From Pogostemon cablin (taxonomy: Eukaryota > Streptophyta > Magnoliopsida > Lamiales > Lamiaceae), in the NCBI GenBank assembly GCA_023678885.1, contig CM042998.1, positions 3,599,820 through 3,663,819 of the forward strand: a DNA stretch of 64,000 bases, written 5' to 3'. Shown here one piece after another: positions 10,836 to 22,242 of the stretch; within the stretch, counting starts at the first letter, position 1, and every line of letters begins with the position of its first letter. Under the pieces are notes generated by a model, which saw only the letters and a program-made list of their open reading frames with translations, was not told where the DNA came from and ran no database searches. The position numbers and the translations under genes were made by a program.

Positions 10836-11460
10836 ATGTCTACTATTGACAACACCAAACAACACATCCCTAAAACTTCTTCTAATGACCTTTTCCAACT
10901 CAAACCCCTCACCAACTACTACTTCGTCTAACCCCCATCAATTACATCTTGTGGAAACTTTAGTTTATGTCATTGTTCTTCGGTTTGGATCTCATGGGAT
11001 ATCTTGACGGATCATCACCCCTTCCCTCTAAGGCTGTTACTGTTATACACGCCAAATCCTTTATTTGTTCATTTGCGTCCTCAGGATAATTAATTCTTCA
11101 CGCGCTAATTGCATCAATTACTGAACCAGTCATTCCAATTATTGGCTATGTGGCATGATCATGGAATCACCTACACCGTGTGTTTCACTTGGTAGAGGTA
11201 ATCTCCCTATCTCTTAATTTATGTTAAAATTGAAGGCAATTGCGAATGAGCTGGCCCTCTCGGAGTTCCTCCTAGTGATGAAAATCTATATATTGGTATA
11301 CTGTACACCAGGCCTTGGTCATGTGTACAAGGAAGTAATTGCGGCACTTCGAACTCGTGATACTCCAGTGTTCTTCGAACAACTCTTTCATAAATTGATT
11401 GACCATCAGATGTACTTGTGTGATTTTATAATTTTTGTAGTTAGTGTGTTCGAGTGATGA
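10836..11460 (+). pseudogene. truncated Ty1/copia gag relic
   Basis: Translation starts MSTIDNTKQHIP; shifting frames then resemble the copia gag core (NYILWK, GYLDGSSP). The stretch 11221-11420 encodes KLKAIANELAL ... HVYKEVIAALRTRDTPV, the conserved gag segment that usually reads LGPEYKEIVAALRTRD. Several stops and frame changes are present and nothing of pol follows. The position after a primer-binding site supports a truncated element. Confidence 0.7.
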
Positions 11461-11653
11461 ATTATGAAAATGAAAGGGATATATCAAGGCGTCTTAGATC
11501 CAATGTACGCTTCAAAGTTAAGAATATGGATGATATTACCCATTGAATAAATCTCAAACCATTTCCTAAACAAAGACCATAGAGAATATGCTAAATTGCA
11601 TCCAAACAAAAGATGTTTCTCCGACATCATTGCATAAATTAAAGACATTTGCG

Positions 11654-12539
11654 GCTAGATTGGTATGACTGAATGGAATAACAGTGGAATAGAATGAACT
11701 CATGAATGGAATGGTAATGGGAATGATTAAAAAAATTTTTTATCATGATTGGTATCGTTCAGGAATAACTCAAGTAATAGAATTTGTATTCCTTAATTAA
11801 TTCAATCTTATTAATAATATTTTTATAATATTACGATTAAAATTTTAGTGAAGATTTTATATATTTTAATAATTATAAAAAAAATATTAAATTAATTAAA
11901 AATATAATAAAATATTAATATTTTTAAAATATAAATAAAATTTAAAATACAAATAAAAATTTTATATATATTAAAAAATATTAGACTATGTATATAAAAT
12001 TATATTTATATTTATATTACATGTTTATATTCAATTTAATTAATAATATAAAATTTTTATATTTAATTTACTAATTATTAAATATTAAAATAATTATATT
12101 CATCTATATTTAAATTTTTTAAGAATTAAATTTAATTTTATATTTTTTTACTGAGTTGAGTATATAAAAATATTTTATTTTTTTATTTAGATTTTAAATG
12201 ATTTAATATATTTTATTAAATAATTTAATACAAATGTTTTTAATAAATATTACATGTTAGGTAGAAAAATAATAACATTTTTATAATTTTTATAATTATA
12301 TAAATAGATGTTGTATAAATTAAAAAAATTAAATATATATATATGGGGTGGGGTGGGGGGAATAGGAATGGAATGGACAATACCATTGGGTGGGAGGAAT
12401 ATTCCCACATATAAGGTAATATTCATTCCTTTGGAATCGGTATTTCTATTCATAAAAATATACCAATCGCAGAAATGTAAATGAGATTAGGAATTACGAT
12501 TTCATTCCCACCTCATTCCATCATATCAATCATGCTTGG
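11654..12539. mobile_element. non-autonomous TIR element, AT-rich interior
   Basis: Left end GATTGGTATGACTGAATGGA; right end, reverse-complemented, GATTGATATGATGGAATGAG. Further inside, GGAATGG-rich stretches are also inverted relative to each other. The 880-bp interior is almost pure A/T and has no coding frame. Family unclear; no clean target duplication seen. Confidence 0.5.
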
Positions 12540-13259
12540 TGTTTCCAACATTCACCCTCGTCTAGAAATTAAAATTAACTTTTGTCGAGATTCTTTCATT
12601 AAAAATTCTCCATATAAGTAATTTGACATTTAATTTCCTGAGGCATTGCATCTCTAATCTTCTCCAAAGCTTCAATGCCTCTTATTGAAAGAATGTCTTG
12701 AGATTTGTTGTAAAATGCCAAATATGGTGATTAATATATATGTCTTGTGACAAGGTTAATTATCGGGATGGCAACTCAAAAATTAAGTTAACATTTTTTA
12801 AACCTGTCTTACAATTATCTTGTCGGGCCAATACCCAAACTTGTAGGCCAGTTAAAGTTTGTTACGACACATGAGATCGATGTAAAAGTTGTACATAGGA
12901 AATCTGGTCATTAAAAAAAAAAAAGTGTGGGGGATATATCAACCAAATTATGGGGATTATATAACAATGGATTCACATTAATCTTTAACGAGTAAACTGT
13001 ATAAATATGGATGATATCCATTTTAGGTCTTCCAAATATGGCAAAAGACTCCTTTGCACCTGAGCACATAGATCTAGGAAGTCTGTACATCCAGAACCGA
13101 TCTGATTAAATTTTAATACCTCAATTAATTGAATGCAAAATCTTTTAGCATAAAAATTAATACCATTAATTTTTCAATAAAAAAATTAATTATTTTATTC
13201 AAATATTAATAGTTTTTGCGGAAAAAAATTCTCAATTTTATTAACAATTAAAAAAAATG
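12540..13259. other. no recognisable gene
   Basis: AT-rich DNA. The block near 12805-12835 is related to 10135-10185. Nothing else identifiable. Confidence 0.3.
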
Positions 13260-13470
13260 TGTTCGCCGGGGTATGAGGGTGCAAGGAGAAGACACAGTAA
13301 AGTATGCCTCACAATTTTTTTCTCATTTGCCAACATGCTACTAACACTTTAATTGAATAATCAAATTTTATTCTGATTTAAACAAGTTATTTGTACTAGA
13401 TTAAATAAATAAATAAGGAAATCACGTGAAATTAGCTTTTGTACCTTGGGCTACTATGGGTTGAATTGCG
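13260..13470. repeat. dispersed copy of the window-start repeat
   Basis: Contains GTGTTCGCCGGGGTATGAGG, then blocks with CATTTGCCAACATGCTACT, TGAATAATCAAATTTTATT and CACGTGAAATTAGCTTTTG, parallel to the order of blocks at 630-700 and 1190-1300. More diverged than the copies at 1-1030. Confidence 0.6.
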
Positions 13471-13704
13471 TTGAATTAATATTACTAGTACAAAACGTGT
13501 GCATTGCACGTGATTAATTGGTTGTGTTTATTTTATAATAATTTGTAATTATAATATTTTGACATACAATAAAATTTATAACTTAAAATTCTCATTTTTA
13601 AATTAAATTTTATAAAATATTGAATTTTAATTTTGCAGATAAATTTTATGTTTTTAAATTTCCAAACATTTCAAAAATTGTTGTTGAATACACCATAATA
13701 CTCC
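13471..13704. other. no recognisable gene
   Basis: AT-rich sequence between the repeat copy and the CACTA element; nothing identified. Confidence 0.3.
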
Positions 13705-13707
13705 ATC

Positions 13708-14595
13708 CACTACTAGAAAAAAACACCTATTTCTACATTAATTTTAATACATTTTCTTTTAAATGTCATTATAGATGCTCTGTTAATATGGTAAGTTATC
13801 AAATATTTATAACTACACTTCATAATACTTATTAATACACTACTTTGTAAGTGAGTTAATATAAACTCTATTATCACACTTATTATAATGTCTTAATAGA
13901 TCTTTGTGCATTAATAAGTATATATAATACTTTCAATTAAGATAAATTTTTTTAACAATTTAATTTAATTTAATATTTTAAAATAATAATTAACTATATA
14001 TAAATATAGAAATCTTATTATATGCACGTGAATTATAATATAAATAATTATTATTACTATAAATATAATTAATAATTATTACACGAGAGCATTATAAATA
14101 AAAATCTATTTTAAATTAGTTGTTACATTTTAAAAAATAATTTTTAATTTAATTAGTTAAATTTATATAATAAAATAAAATGTATAAATAGATTTAATGA
14201 ATTGAATTTAAAATAAATAAACTATCATACGTTTATAAACTATTAATCATATAATTATAGTACATAATTCAATTTTAAGTCATGGATATATATTGATTTT
14301 AATTAAAATATTGAATGTGCAAATAATAAAATTAATATTAAAATTGTAATGGGTGTAAACTAAATTTTTAAATTTGACTAATAAAAGATAAATAATGGCA
14401 TAATTAAATAAATTAATTAAATATCATGTATTAATTATATAATTGAAAAATAATTGAAAAAAATTTAGTGAATTATTTTACAGCATAAAGGGTAAGAGAG
14501 TATATTGCTTGTTTAAACAACACAGGTTCGAAGCCGAGGGAGAGCCGCCTTCCAAGTTAAATTCCTTGTCAAGAAAGGCCATATTTCTGGTAGTG
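13708..14595. mobile_element. non-autonomous CACTA element with 3-bp target duplication
   Basis: It starts CACTACTAGAAAAAAACACC and ends TTTCTGGTAGTG, whose reverse complement is CACTACCAGAAA, the classic CACTA terminus. The trinucleotide ATC flanks both sides (13705-13707 and 14596-14598), the 3-bp target duplication expected of this superfamily. The 888-bp interior is A/T-rich without a transposase, so it is a deletion derivative. Confidence 0.8.
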
Positions 14596-14840
14596 ATCAT
14601 AATTATCAGTATGAGAATAACAAAATGTTATTGATGTCTATTTTATCATTACACTATAAAATGTCATAAAAAGTAATTACCTATTACTACATTGGTATAG
14701 ATGACATTTTTTAAAAATGTCATTTTAGATCAATGTATTATTAACTAATTTTATATGACATATACAAATGTCAAGAAAGGCCATATTTCTAGCAGTGATC
14801 ATAATTATCTGTATGAGAATAACAAAATGTTATTGATGTG
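14568..14840. repeat. duplicated CACTA right end plus flank (200-bp offset)
   Basis: The block from GTCAAGAAAGGCCATATTTC through the CACTA right end into the flank ATAACAAAATGTTATTGATG occurs at about 14568-14639 and again at 14769-14839. The second copy ends AGCAGTG and is also followed by ATC. The sequence between contains AAATGTCAT-type motifs like CACTA subterminal repeats. Confidence 0.75.
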
Positions 14841-16745
14841 CGTTTTCTTTGCACGCAAAATTAATATTCAAGTAACCAAGTGAATATCGAACCCAAGGGA
14901 CGGAGTATTATCAATTTAATTATTTACTAAATTAATTAAGACAACATGACAATTAAGTTGAGGTTTAATTATTAAACTACTAAACAAGTAATTAAAATAA
15001 CAAATTAAATAAAATATCACTCGAAGAATACGGAAGTGGATCAAGTAGGAGAATATGTAGCTCTAGGGTAATTCAGTTTCACTCATTAATCTCTCTTTCG
15101 TGTGTTGATGTCCGACTCTGCCTTGTGGAATATGGACGCATCATTAAACCATGCATATCTACTCTATAGACACAAGTAAACATGCGTGTAATACGTGTGA
15201 ATAACCTCACCTCGGAGCAAGAGATATAATTCCACCCTCATTTCTAGGTACTATCAATATCAATTATTTCTTTGGCCAATTGGTACTCTAATCCGATATG
15301 ATCTCCCTTTATAGGTACTATAAAATTATCCTCTTCATCCTACTTAATAACCCGAATTCAATTCAATTAATAAGCATTCATATATGATAGTTCTAATGAA
15401 GATTCAGAGTCCCCTCATTTAAAATCATAACATGGAATCATGCTCAGCAGTGAATGCACTTAATCAATAACCAAGATATGTATTCAGATTCTACATAACA
15501 GTTAATGACGTACAAAACGACCGTGAATATGGATTAAGAAAGCACAATCATATATAAAATAAATCCACAAGTAGTGTTATACAGAGTTTACACACGAAAG
15601 TTCAATTAATTGGTAAAAATCTTCACAACCCTAGTTCTACCAAAAAGGCTCTAGCCCATGATGTTACGAAGAACAATCATGGGTGTTGGATAGATCTTAC
15701 CCGGATGTCCAAAAAATACAAGATAAATTAGAAAACGAATGAAACCCTAGATGTGGGCGTCGTCGCGTCCTTCTCCGTCTTGAATTCTCCTCTTGGTTCT
15801 CTTCTTGATTCCACAAACGAATCTTCAAAGTGATGGATGGATGGAGGAAAGAAAGTGGATGATGGTTGGGGGGTGATTCCCCCTTGTGGGGTGTAGTATG
15901 GTTGTGGCCTCTCTTCCTCTAATCTATTGTATTCTCCCCATGTAGTGTGATCTACACCCCATTTTATACTTGTAAGCTCTCCTTATAGGCCTTGAAATGA
16001 GTTTTTTTGAGTGATCACACGCATTGAGAGTGTAAAAATACTGATATGGTAAGTTTCCGCACGTCAATTCGACCAAGGAGCCAGGTCGAATTCTCCCCTC
16101 CAGGTCGAATTGACCTACCGGAAGCTTCAGGTGCTCAATTCGACCAGCACAACAGGTCGAATTGAGGTGTCGTGGTCAAATTGACTCTTTTGCCGTCCGA
16201 TTCGACCTCAATTCGACCAGCACATATCAGGTCGAATTGACTTGCACAGTCTCACTGTTTCACGTATAACTTATACATCCGAGCTCTGATTTGAGTGATT
16301 CTTACGCTCACGCGATCCTCTCTTCCTTGGCTTTCTATCTATGTAAAGAACTTATAGAAAATTCAATATTTGAATATGTAACAAGTCATGCAAAGTGAAC
16401 AGTCGTTCTGAACAGGAGCAGCTTATGCGATGTCACCACTTTGATCATAACTCTCTTGTTTGAAATTTGATTGGGGTGTTCTTTATACCAAAACGACCCT
16501 CTCTTCAGTAGCTTTCCAACCATGTATTACATCAATAGTTTTGATCTCCATAACAACACAGAAAAATTATGAAAGTTGGACGTGCATTTTTCAGCATCCT
16601 TGCACAAATTGCACCTTTTCTCCAACCTTGCACTTTTGATCCTTTTTCCACCTAAAACACAATAAAATACCTCAAGTGCACTTGATTCTCACATATAATG
16701 AATATAAGACACTTGTGCTAATATATAACAAGAATTTTCATCAAA
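14841..16745. repeat. long uncharacterised non-coding repeat-like region
   Basis: About 1.9 kb without coding frames, beginning GTGCGTTTTCTTTGCACGC (itself palindromic) with TCGAACCCAAGGGACGG soon after. Its style, including CTAGGGTAATTCAGTTTCAC and the conserved-looking tract at 16260-16640, suggests a long non-coding retroelement or transposon body. I could not assign a family. Confidence 0.35.
16064..16242. repeat. cluster of GGTCGAATT motifs in alternating orientation
   Basis: Within about 180 bp, GGTCGAATT and its complement AATTCGACC occur about eight times in mixed orientation, often paired (CAATTCGACCAGCAC ... CAGGTCGAATTGA), with two mutated copies. Pairs could fold into hairpins. 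The region is more GC-rich than its surroundings. Confidence 0.8.
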
Positions 16746-16798
16746 AAAGTGTTAAATTGGACAGTCAAACACGCTAATTTCCACTCTGAACAGTTATT

Positions 16799-17391
16799 TT
16801 ATCCTATATTGTTAAACACCTTCCTATACACAACATTGGTTGTAGATCGAAAAACTTTGTCATCATCATCTAAGCAAATTATTTTTAAACCCTTCCTACT
16901 TTTAACTCTTGACACGACAACATACAATTGTCCATCAGTGAATACTGGTTTAGGGAGGTATACACCCACTAATGAAAGTGATTGACCCTGACTCTTGTTA
17001 ATGGTCATTGAGAAAGAAAGTAATACTGGGAATTGTCTTCTCTGGAATTTGACAAGCATGGTGTCATCAGATGGACTAAGATTGAGTCTAGGAATATGAA
17101 CTTTTGCACCAATACTCCTGCCGGATAGAATTCTAGCCTCAATAATGTGAGTACCAAGTTGTGTAACAATCAACCTTGTTCCATTGCACAAATCTAAACT
17201 CTAATCTATATTTCTCAGCAGCATAATTGGTGCACCCACCTTCAACTTGAGTTTATGATTCGGTATACCAGAGCATCTAATTGAATTTAGAAAATCAATA
17301 GAATATAGTTGCTCAATGTGCAATTTGAACAACAATTGTTTATCCAATAGTTGAGTGAGCTCTTGTGGAAACAAATCACCATCATCATTCT
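16799..17391 (-). pseudogene. Helitron Rep/helicase C-terminal relic
   Basis: Read on the minus strand, one frame runs from 17391 through KLKVGAPIMLLRNID and LCNGTRLIVTQLG to FQRRQFPVLLSFSMTINKSQ, GQSLSLVGVYLPKPVF and LYVVVSRVKSRKGLKI, the C-terminal part of Pif1-like helicases encoded by plant Helitrons. A single TAG at 17202-17204 interrupts the frame where the family usually has glutamine. The N-terminal Rep and most of the helicase are missing; upstream is a TA microsatellite. I did not find a CTRR end with hairpin. Confidence 0.85.
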
Positions 17392-17458
17392 ATTTACACA
17401 TTAAAACATTACTAATTACCAAATTATAATTATAAACTATATTTTCATAATTTTTTGG

Positions 17459-17459
<1 letters not shown>

Positions 17460-17543
<84 letters not shown>
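17460..17543. repeat. (TA)n microsatellite
   Basis: About 80 bp of TA repeat at the broken edge of the Helitron relic. Confidence 0.95.
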
Positions 17544-17546
<3 letters not shown>

Positions 17547-18665
17547 ATATTAAATATAACATAAAATTACGAAAAAATATCTTAAGACATGTTCAAGAAT
17601 ACTTTGATTTTATAAATTATAAATATTTTATAATGCATAAAATATTTTAAAAACTAAAATAAATTTATTATTTTATTTAATAATTTTTTAGAATTTAAAT
17701 TTTAAATATAAAATATAATGAGTGCAATTAAAAAAATAAAAATCTGAAGGTTTTTTTTGCCAAAATCTCAAAGGTTTTGATTAAATTACAATTTAAGTAA
17801 AGATTGAGGTTTTTTCTGCAATAAACTCAAATTTGACATGGTTAAGGTCAACGTCAAGTCAGACGTCGTACAACCCTCTCATGCCCGTTGAGTGCATTTT
17901 GCACGAAACTTAAAGGTCGGGGGTTTTTTTTTTACAATTTCTCAAAAGTTGTGATTTATTTGCAATAAAAGTAAATGTTTGGATTTTTTTTTGCAATTAA
18001 CCCATTATAAATTGAAAGGTCTTTACATTTACTTAGGAAAAATTATAAAGTTTAATTCACAATTATAAATATTCACATGCAATTCATTTATTAAGGGAAG
18101 AATTTTAAAAGTCTATTTTACAAGTATATTTTTATTCACATGCAATCATTCAAAACTAATCAACTTATTTGCTCATCCTCTTTATTATTATTTGTATGTT
18201 CTAACTTTATGCTAAACTTTATTCATTCGAAAGTCAATTTTTATGTCGTGGATAAATTATAGTACGGTAGTGCGAGTTATAAATCACCTTACAATGTGTC
18301 ATTGGAGGTCTCTTAATGCTCTCATTCTTATAGTATATCATGAATAAGTTTAAGGTTGTTATTTGCTTGTTATAGTATGTGAAATGAGATTATGCAATGT
18401 TAATGTTGTAGTATAGTCATGTGTATGTTATAGTATGTCATATTGGTGTTACAAGATTCTTATAAATAAATTTAGGGAGACTTACTGCTAAATACAATAC
18501 ATATTCTAATATTACTACTAAGTACATGGACTTAAAATTAATACTAGTATGTATTGCACAATTCCAAATTTACTCTCTCAAAACATTTTCTATAGAATGG
18601 TTACCTCCACCTCCGTGAAAGCTGCAACGGATTATCCCAAAATTGTTGTCATTTGATATCAAAAT
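17544..18665. other. AT-rich non-coding DNA with an imperfectly repeated motif
   Basis: No gene. At 17745-18000 a motif containing AGGTTTTTT, a GCAAT or CCAAAATCTC core and AAGTAAA recurs three to four times, suggesting a small repeat element. The rest is unremarkable. Confidence 0.35.
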
Positions 18666-18952
18666 TAGGGATGTAAACGAACTAAGCCGCTCGTAAACTA
18701 TTCGTGACTCGATTTGAAAAAAAATTCGTTCGTGAAAAAAAATGAGCCGAGCCGAGCTTGATTTTCAAGCTCAATTATTTTTTCGAGCCGAACTCGAGCC
18801 CGAGGGTGTTTGGCTCGAAAGCTCGCGAACATGTTCGTTTAAAAGCTCACGAATGTGTTCGTTTATAAAGCTCGCGAACGTATTCGATTATAGGCTCGTG
18901 AACGTGTTCGATAATAGGCTCGAATAGTGATCAATATGCTCATTCTTTATAT

Positions 18953-19836
18953 CAGTGTTTTTATAACCGGACCGGAGATCGAGCCGGTGACCTTAATGGT
19001 TCGAGGTTCAACTGGTCGGACCGGCGGTTCAACCGGAAAAAATAAAAATCACCTATTTTTAATAATATTTCATTATTTTAAATATTATTTTACATATTCA
19101 ATCAATATCTCCTAGCCCAATTTATAACTAGCCCAATTTATTTCAAGTGATTGGCCCAGGTAAGAGTATATTTATGCTAAATCCCAAATATACTTTGACG
19201 TAACAAAATTTGGAATTTGGAAAGAGGAAATACACCTCATCATAAAAGGCATGAGTGATTGAAATTTCTTTTTCAAAATAATTATTCTCTTTCTATAATA
19301 TTTCACTTCTCCCCAAAACAGATCTGGAAGAGCGTTGAACCATCGGATCTGGAAGAGTAGTCAATCAGCGTCAGTCAAGTGCTCGTCATCGGAGTTCGTC
19401 GCTCCTTGCCAGATGCTCCGTTCGTTGCACCGCAGGCGCGCCACGTCAACCAAGCAACGCTGTAAATCCATCGCCATCCACACTACTGCTGACACCCATC
19501 ATCTTTTACCCATATCAAGTTGCTGTCAGGAGTCATCCGCCACATCTCATTGAATTTTTATTTTTTTATGAGTTCTAATTTTCACTTCTGCTTCTCTCGA
19601 TTTTATGAATAAGAGAGGAAAACAACTTCTACTCTCGTCACTCACTCAATTTAAAAAAAGAACCGGCGGTTTCGGTTGGGACGGTTCATCCAGTTTATCC
19701 GGTTTTGGCCGGTCCAATCCGGGTTTCCCCGGTTTAATAGAGAAAACGGTTTTAGGGTGCTTCCGGACCGGCTCCAGTGCTGGTTCCCGGTAGAACAGGT
19801 CGAACCGATCGATCCGGTCCGGTTTTAACAACACTG
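18953..19836. mobile_element. nested hAT element (CAGTG...CACTG)
   Basis: The ends are CAGTGTTTTTATAACCGG and, reverse-complemented, CAGTGTTGTTAAAACCGG. Flanking 8-mers CTTTATAT (18945-18952) and CTTCATAT (19837-19844) match 7 of 8. The 884-bp element carries CCGGACCGG-type subterminal repeats at both ends. Its middle (about 19320-19555) is less AT-rich, with a 72-codon frame of no recognisable family that may be captured host sequence. Confidence 0.75.
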
Positions 19837-20307
19837 CTTCATATTATTATTTCATTATTATTATTATTATTATTGTTATTATTTACTATAACATATTAAT
19901 ATGGTAATTTTAGAGTTTTAAAAATTTTACATAAATAAATAAATTTTTATAATATATATATATATTTATTTATCAATATAATTTATAAGGGATATAAATT
20001 TATAATTTTAAAAATATAGTATAATTTAAATTAAAGAAAATTTTTAAAGTATGACAATTAAATTATTAAAATGTAATCAATAAAAATAAAATTAAAAAGA
20101 GAGCGCATTTTATTAATTCTAAATAATGAATTGAAAGTCATATTTATAATGAGTTTAAAGATCTAAATTTTTTATTTTCTATTTGTATATAAGATTTAAT
20201 TTTGATTTATTTATAATTAAATTTTTAATAAATATATATATTTATATACATTAAATTTTAATTAATAGTAATTAATAAAATTGTAAGTATTTTAAAGTCG
20301 ACACCTC

Positions 20308-20312
<5 letters not shown>

Positions 20313-20357
<45 letters not shown>
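20313..20357. repeat. (TA)n microsatellite
   Basis: A TA run inside the outer hAT-like element. Confidence 0.9.
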
Positions 20358-20362
<5 letters not shown>

Positions 20363-20469
20363 TAATTATATGTAAAAATAAATTAATTTAATATAATTAT
20401 TTATTTATATTTTAATAGTATAATTTTATTTGAAGGAAAAATTTCGAATTTATATACACTCGTATTTGC

Positions 20470-20537
<68 letters not shown>
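20470..20537. repeat. (TTA)n microsatellite
   Basis: More than 20 consecutive TTA trinucleotides. Confidence 0.95.
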
Positions 20538-20566
20538 GTTAATGGGATAACATAAGGATACATTCA

Positions 20567-20815
20567 AAATTTAGGCAAATACTTGTGTGACACCGTCTTA
20601 CGAATAAAAAGTTTATAAAATGTTATCACTTTTGCTATATTCCATATAAAATGTTAGTTTTGTTTATATTAAAAATGATTCATAAGATAGTTCACTACAC
20701 TATTATTACTTTTTATCGATTGAATATTACTTTTAATTAATAATATTATAACTTTTTATTCGTCTCATGTAAATATTTACGTGAGACGGTTTCACACAAG
20801 ACCTACCCTAAAATT
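20567..20815. mobile_element. MITE with long inverted repeats
   Basis: The left end contains ACTTGTGTGACACCGTCTTA; the right end, reverse-complemented, contains TCTTGTGTGAAACCGTCTCA. Both continue inward to sequence including GAATAAAAAG. About 250 bp, non-coding, nested in the GAGC-rich element. Confidence 0.65.
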
Positions 20816-21484
20816 TAAATTAAATACATACTCTATATACTTATAAATGTTAATTAAAAATTTTTTTTGTTATACTATTAATATATATTTTAATTAATAA
20901 TTAATACTTCTAATAATTAATAAAAATTTATAATAGCTCTAGATACCATTTTTTATAAAAAAAATTATTAATAAAATTTTATTATTCATGAGACCTCACT
21001 CAAGCTTTTATACATTAAAAAAACTAAAAAATAAATAATTTTCAGCTTAACGAGCCGAACGAGCCCGAGCTCGAACTAATGACTAGTTTTTATTGAGTCG
21101 AATTCGAGCTCGAGCTCAAGTTTAATTTTTTTTATTCAATAAAAATGTTTCGAGCAGAGCTCGCGAACTGTTCGCGAGCTCTAAAATTTTCACACGAGCC
21201 GAGCTCGAGTCTAAAAAATAAAATTCGAATCGAGCTTGAGCCGAGCTCGAGCCCCTTAAAAAAAATTCGAGCCGAGCTTCGAGCCCGAAAATGTTCGGCT
21301 CGGCTCGGCTCGATTACATCCCTAGATTCAAAATCTCCTGACAAATCCTTCACTCACGAACCTTCCGAAATCGCTGCACAATAGATTCTCCATCTTCACT
21401 GCACATCTAGAGCAAACCACCGATATTTCCATCTTTAATAAAATTCCCCCGTCTTATCCCATCTCTCCCACTGAACGACCGCAC

Positions 21485-22088
21485 TCTTAGATTTGAAGAA
21501 GAATGACAAGCTAATATGATGAAACGCTTTGTAAACTCACACATTGAATCAAAGATTGATTCGAAAACTCTCACAAGTTGAACAAACTCAAGTGTGTGTT
21601 ATTGTGTGATTAAAAACACAAAGAACAAGATATATAGTGGTTCGTCTTATTAACCAAGCCTACGTCCACTGTGAGGATGATCGTTTTGTATTGCCTTTTT
21701 GAGTGTTTAGAGGTTACAGCTCTATATACGCCAAGATTACAACTATATACATCACATGTGATAATCCAAACTTATAGGACCAATCTGATGCAGCATCTTC
21801 CAGCTGTCATATGGGTGGTTAAACTGAATCTATTTCTATTGCAACTGCTTCCAGCTCATAGCTAGCATTATGAGCTTTCAATCCACGGATAGAACAGCTT
21901 CTAACGAACTCATATAACTCATGTACATCCGCCGCAAACTACCCCGGTCACCACTTATTCCACATGGCAAGATTTGATTTGTTATTAGCTAGTTACTTCC
22001 ATGCACCTCACGTGATCAAGAACTTGCTAATTCACACTCCAACCACTTACTAATGTTGATCAGTCATTAATATGAGGTTTCCATCTCA
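21485..22088 (-). repeat. 3' LTR of the copia element
   Basis: 604 bp; on the minus strand it begins TGAGATGGAAACCTC directly after the polypurine tract GGTTTAGGTGGAGATT (22089-22104). It ends CAAATCTAAGA rather than the usual CA. Confidence 0.9.
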
Positions 22089-22242
22089 AATCTCCACCTA
22101 AACCTCATACTTAAGCATTCCTTACTTCACCTTCACCACACTGTTTTAAAAGTCAGCAAACTTCACATCCACTGCCTTGTTGGAGAGCAGCAAAACTCCC
22201 ATCATTACTTTGAGAGAGTAGCAGAACTCTTCACTGTCATCT

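Larger units (their letters stand above)
18666..21326. mobile_element. hAT-like element with GAGC-rich ends, containing nested insertions
   Basis: Left end TAGGGATGTAAACGAACTAA; right end GGCTCGATTACATCCCTA, its near-inverse. Both subterminal zones (18680-18930 and 21040-21310) are packed with GAGC/CGAGCTC motifs in opposite orientation. Flanks ATCAAAAT (18658-18665) and TTCAAAAT (21327-21334) match 7 of 8, as for a hAT target duplication. No transposase is visible. A related 0.9-kb copy lies at 39160-40078. Confidence 0.6.
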
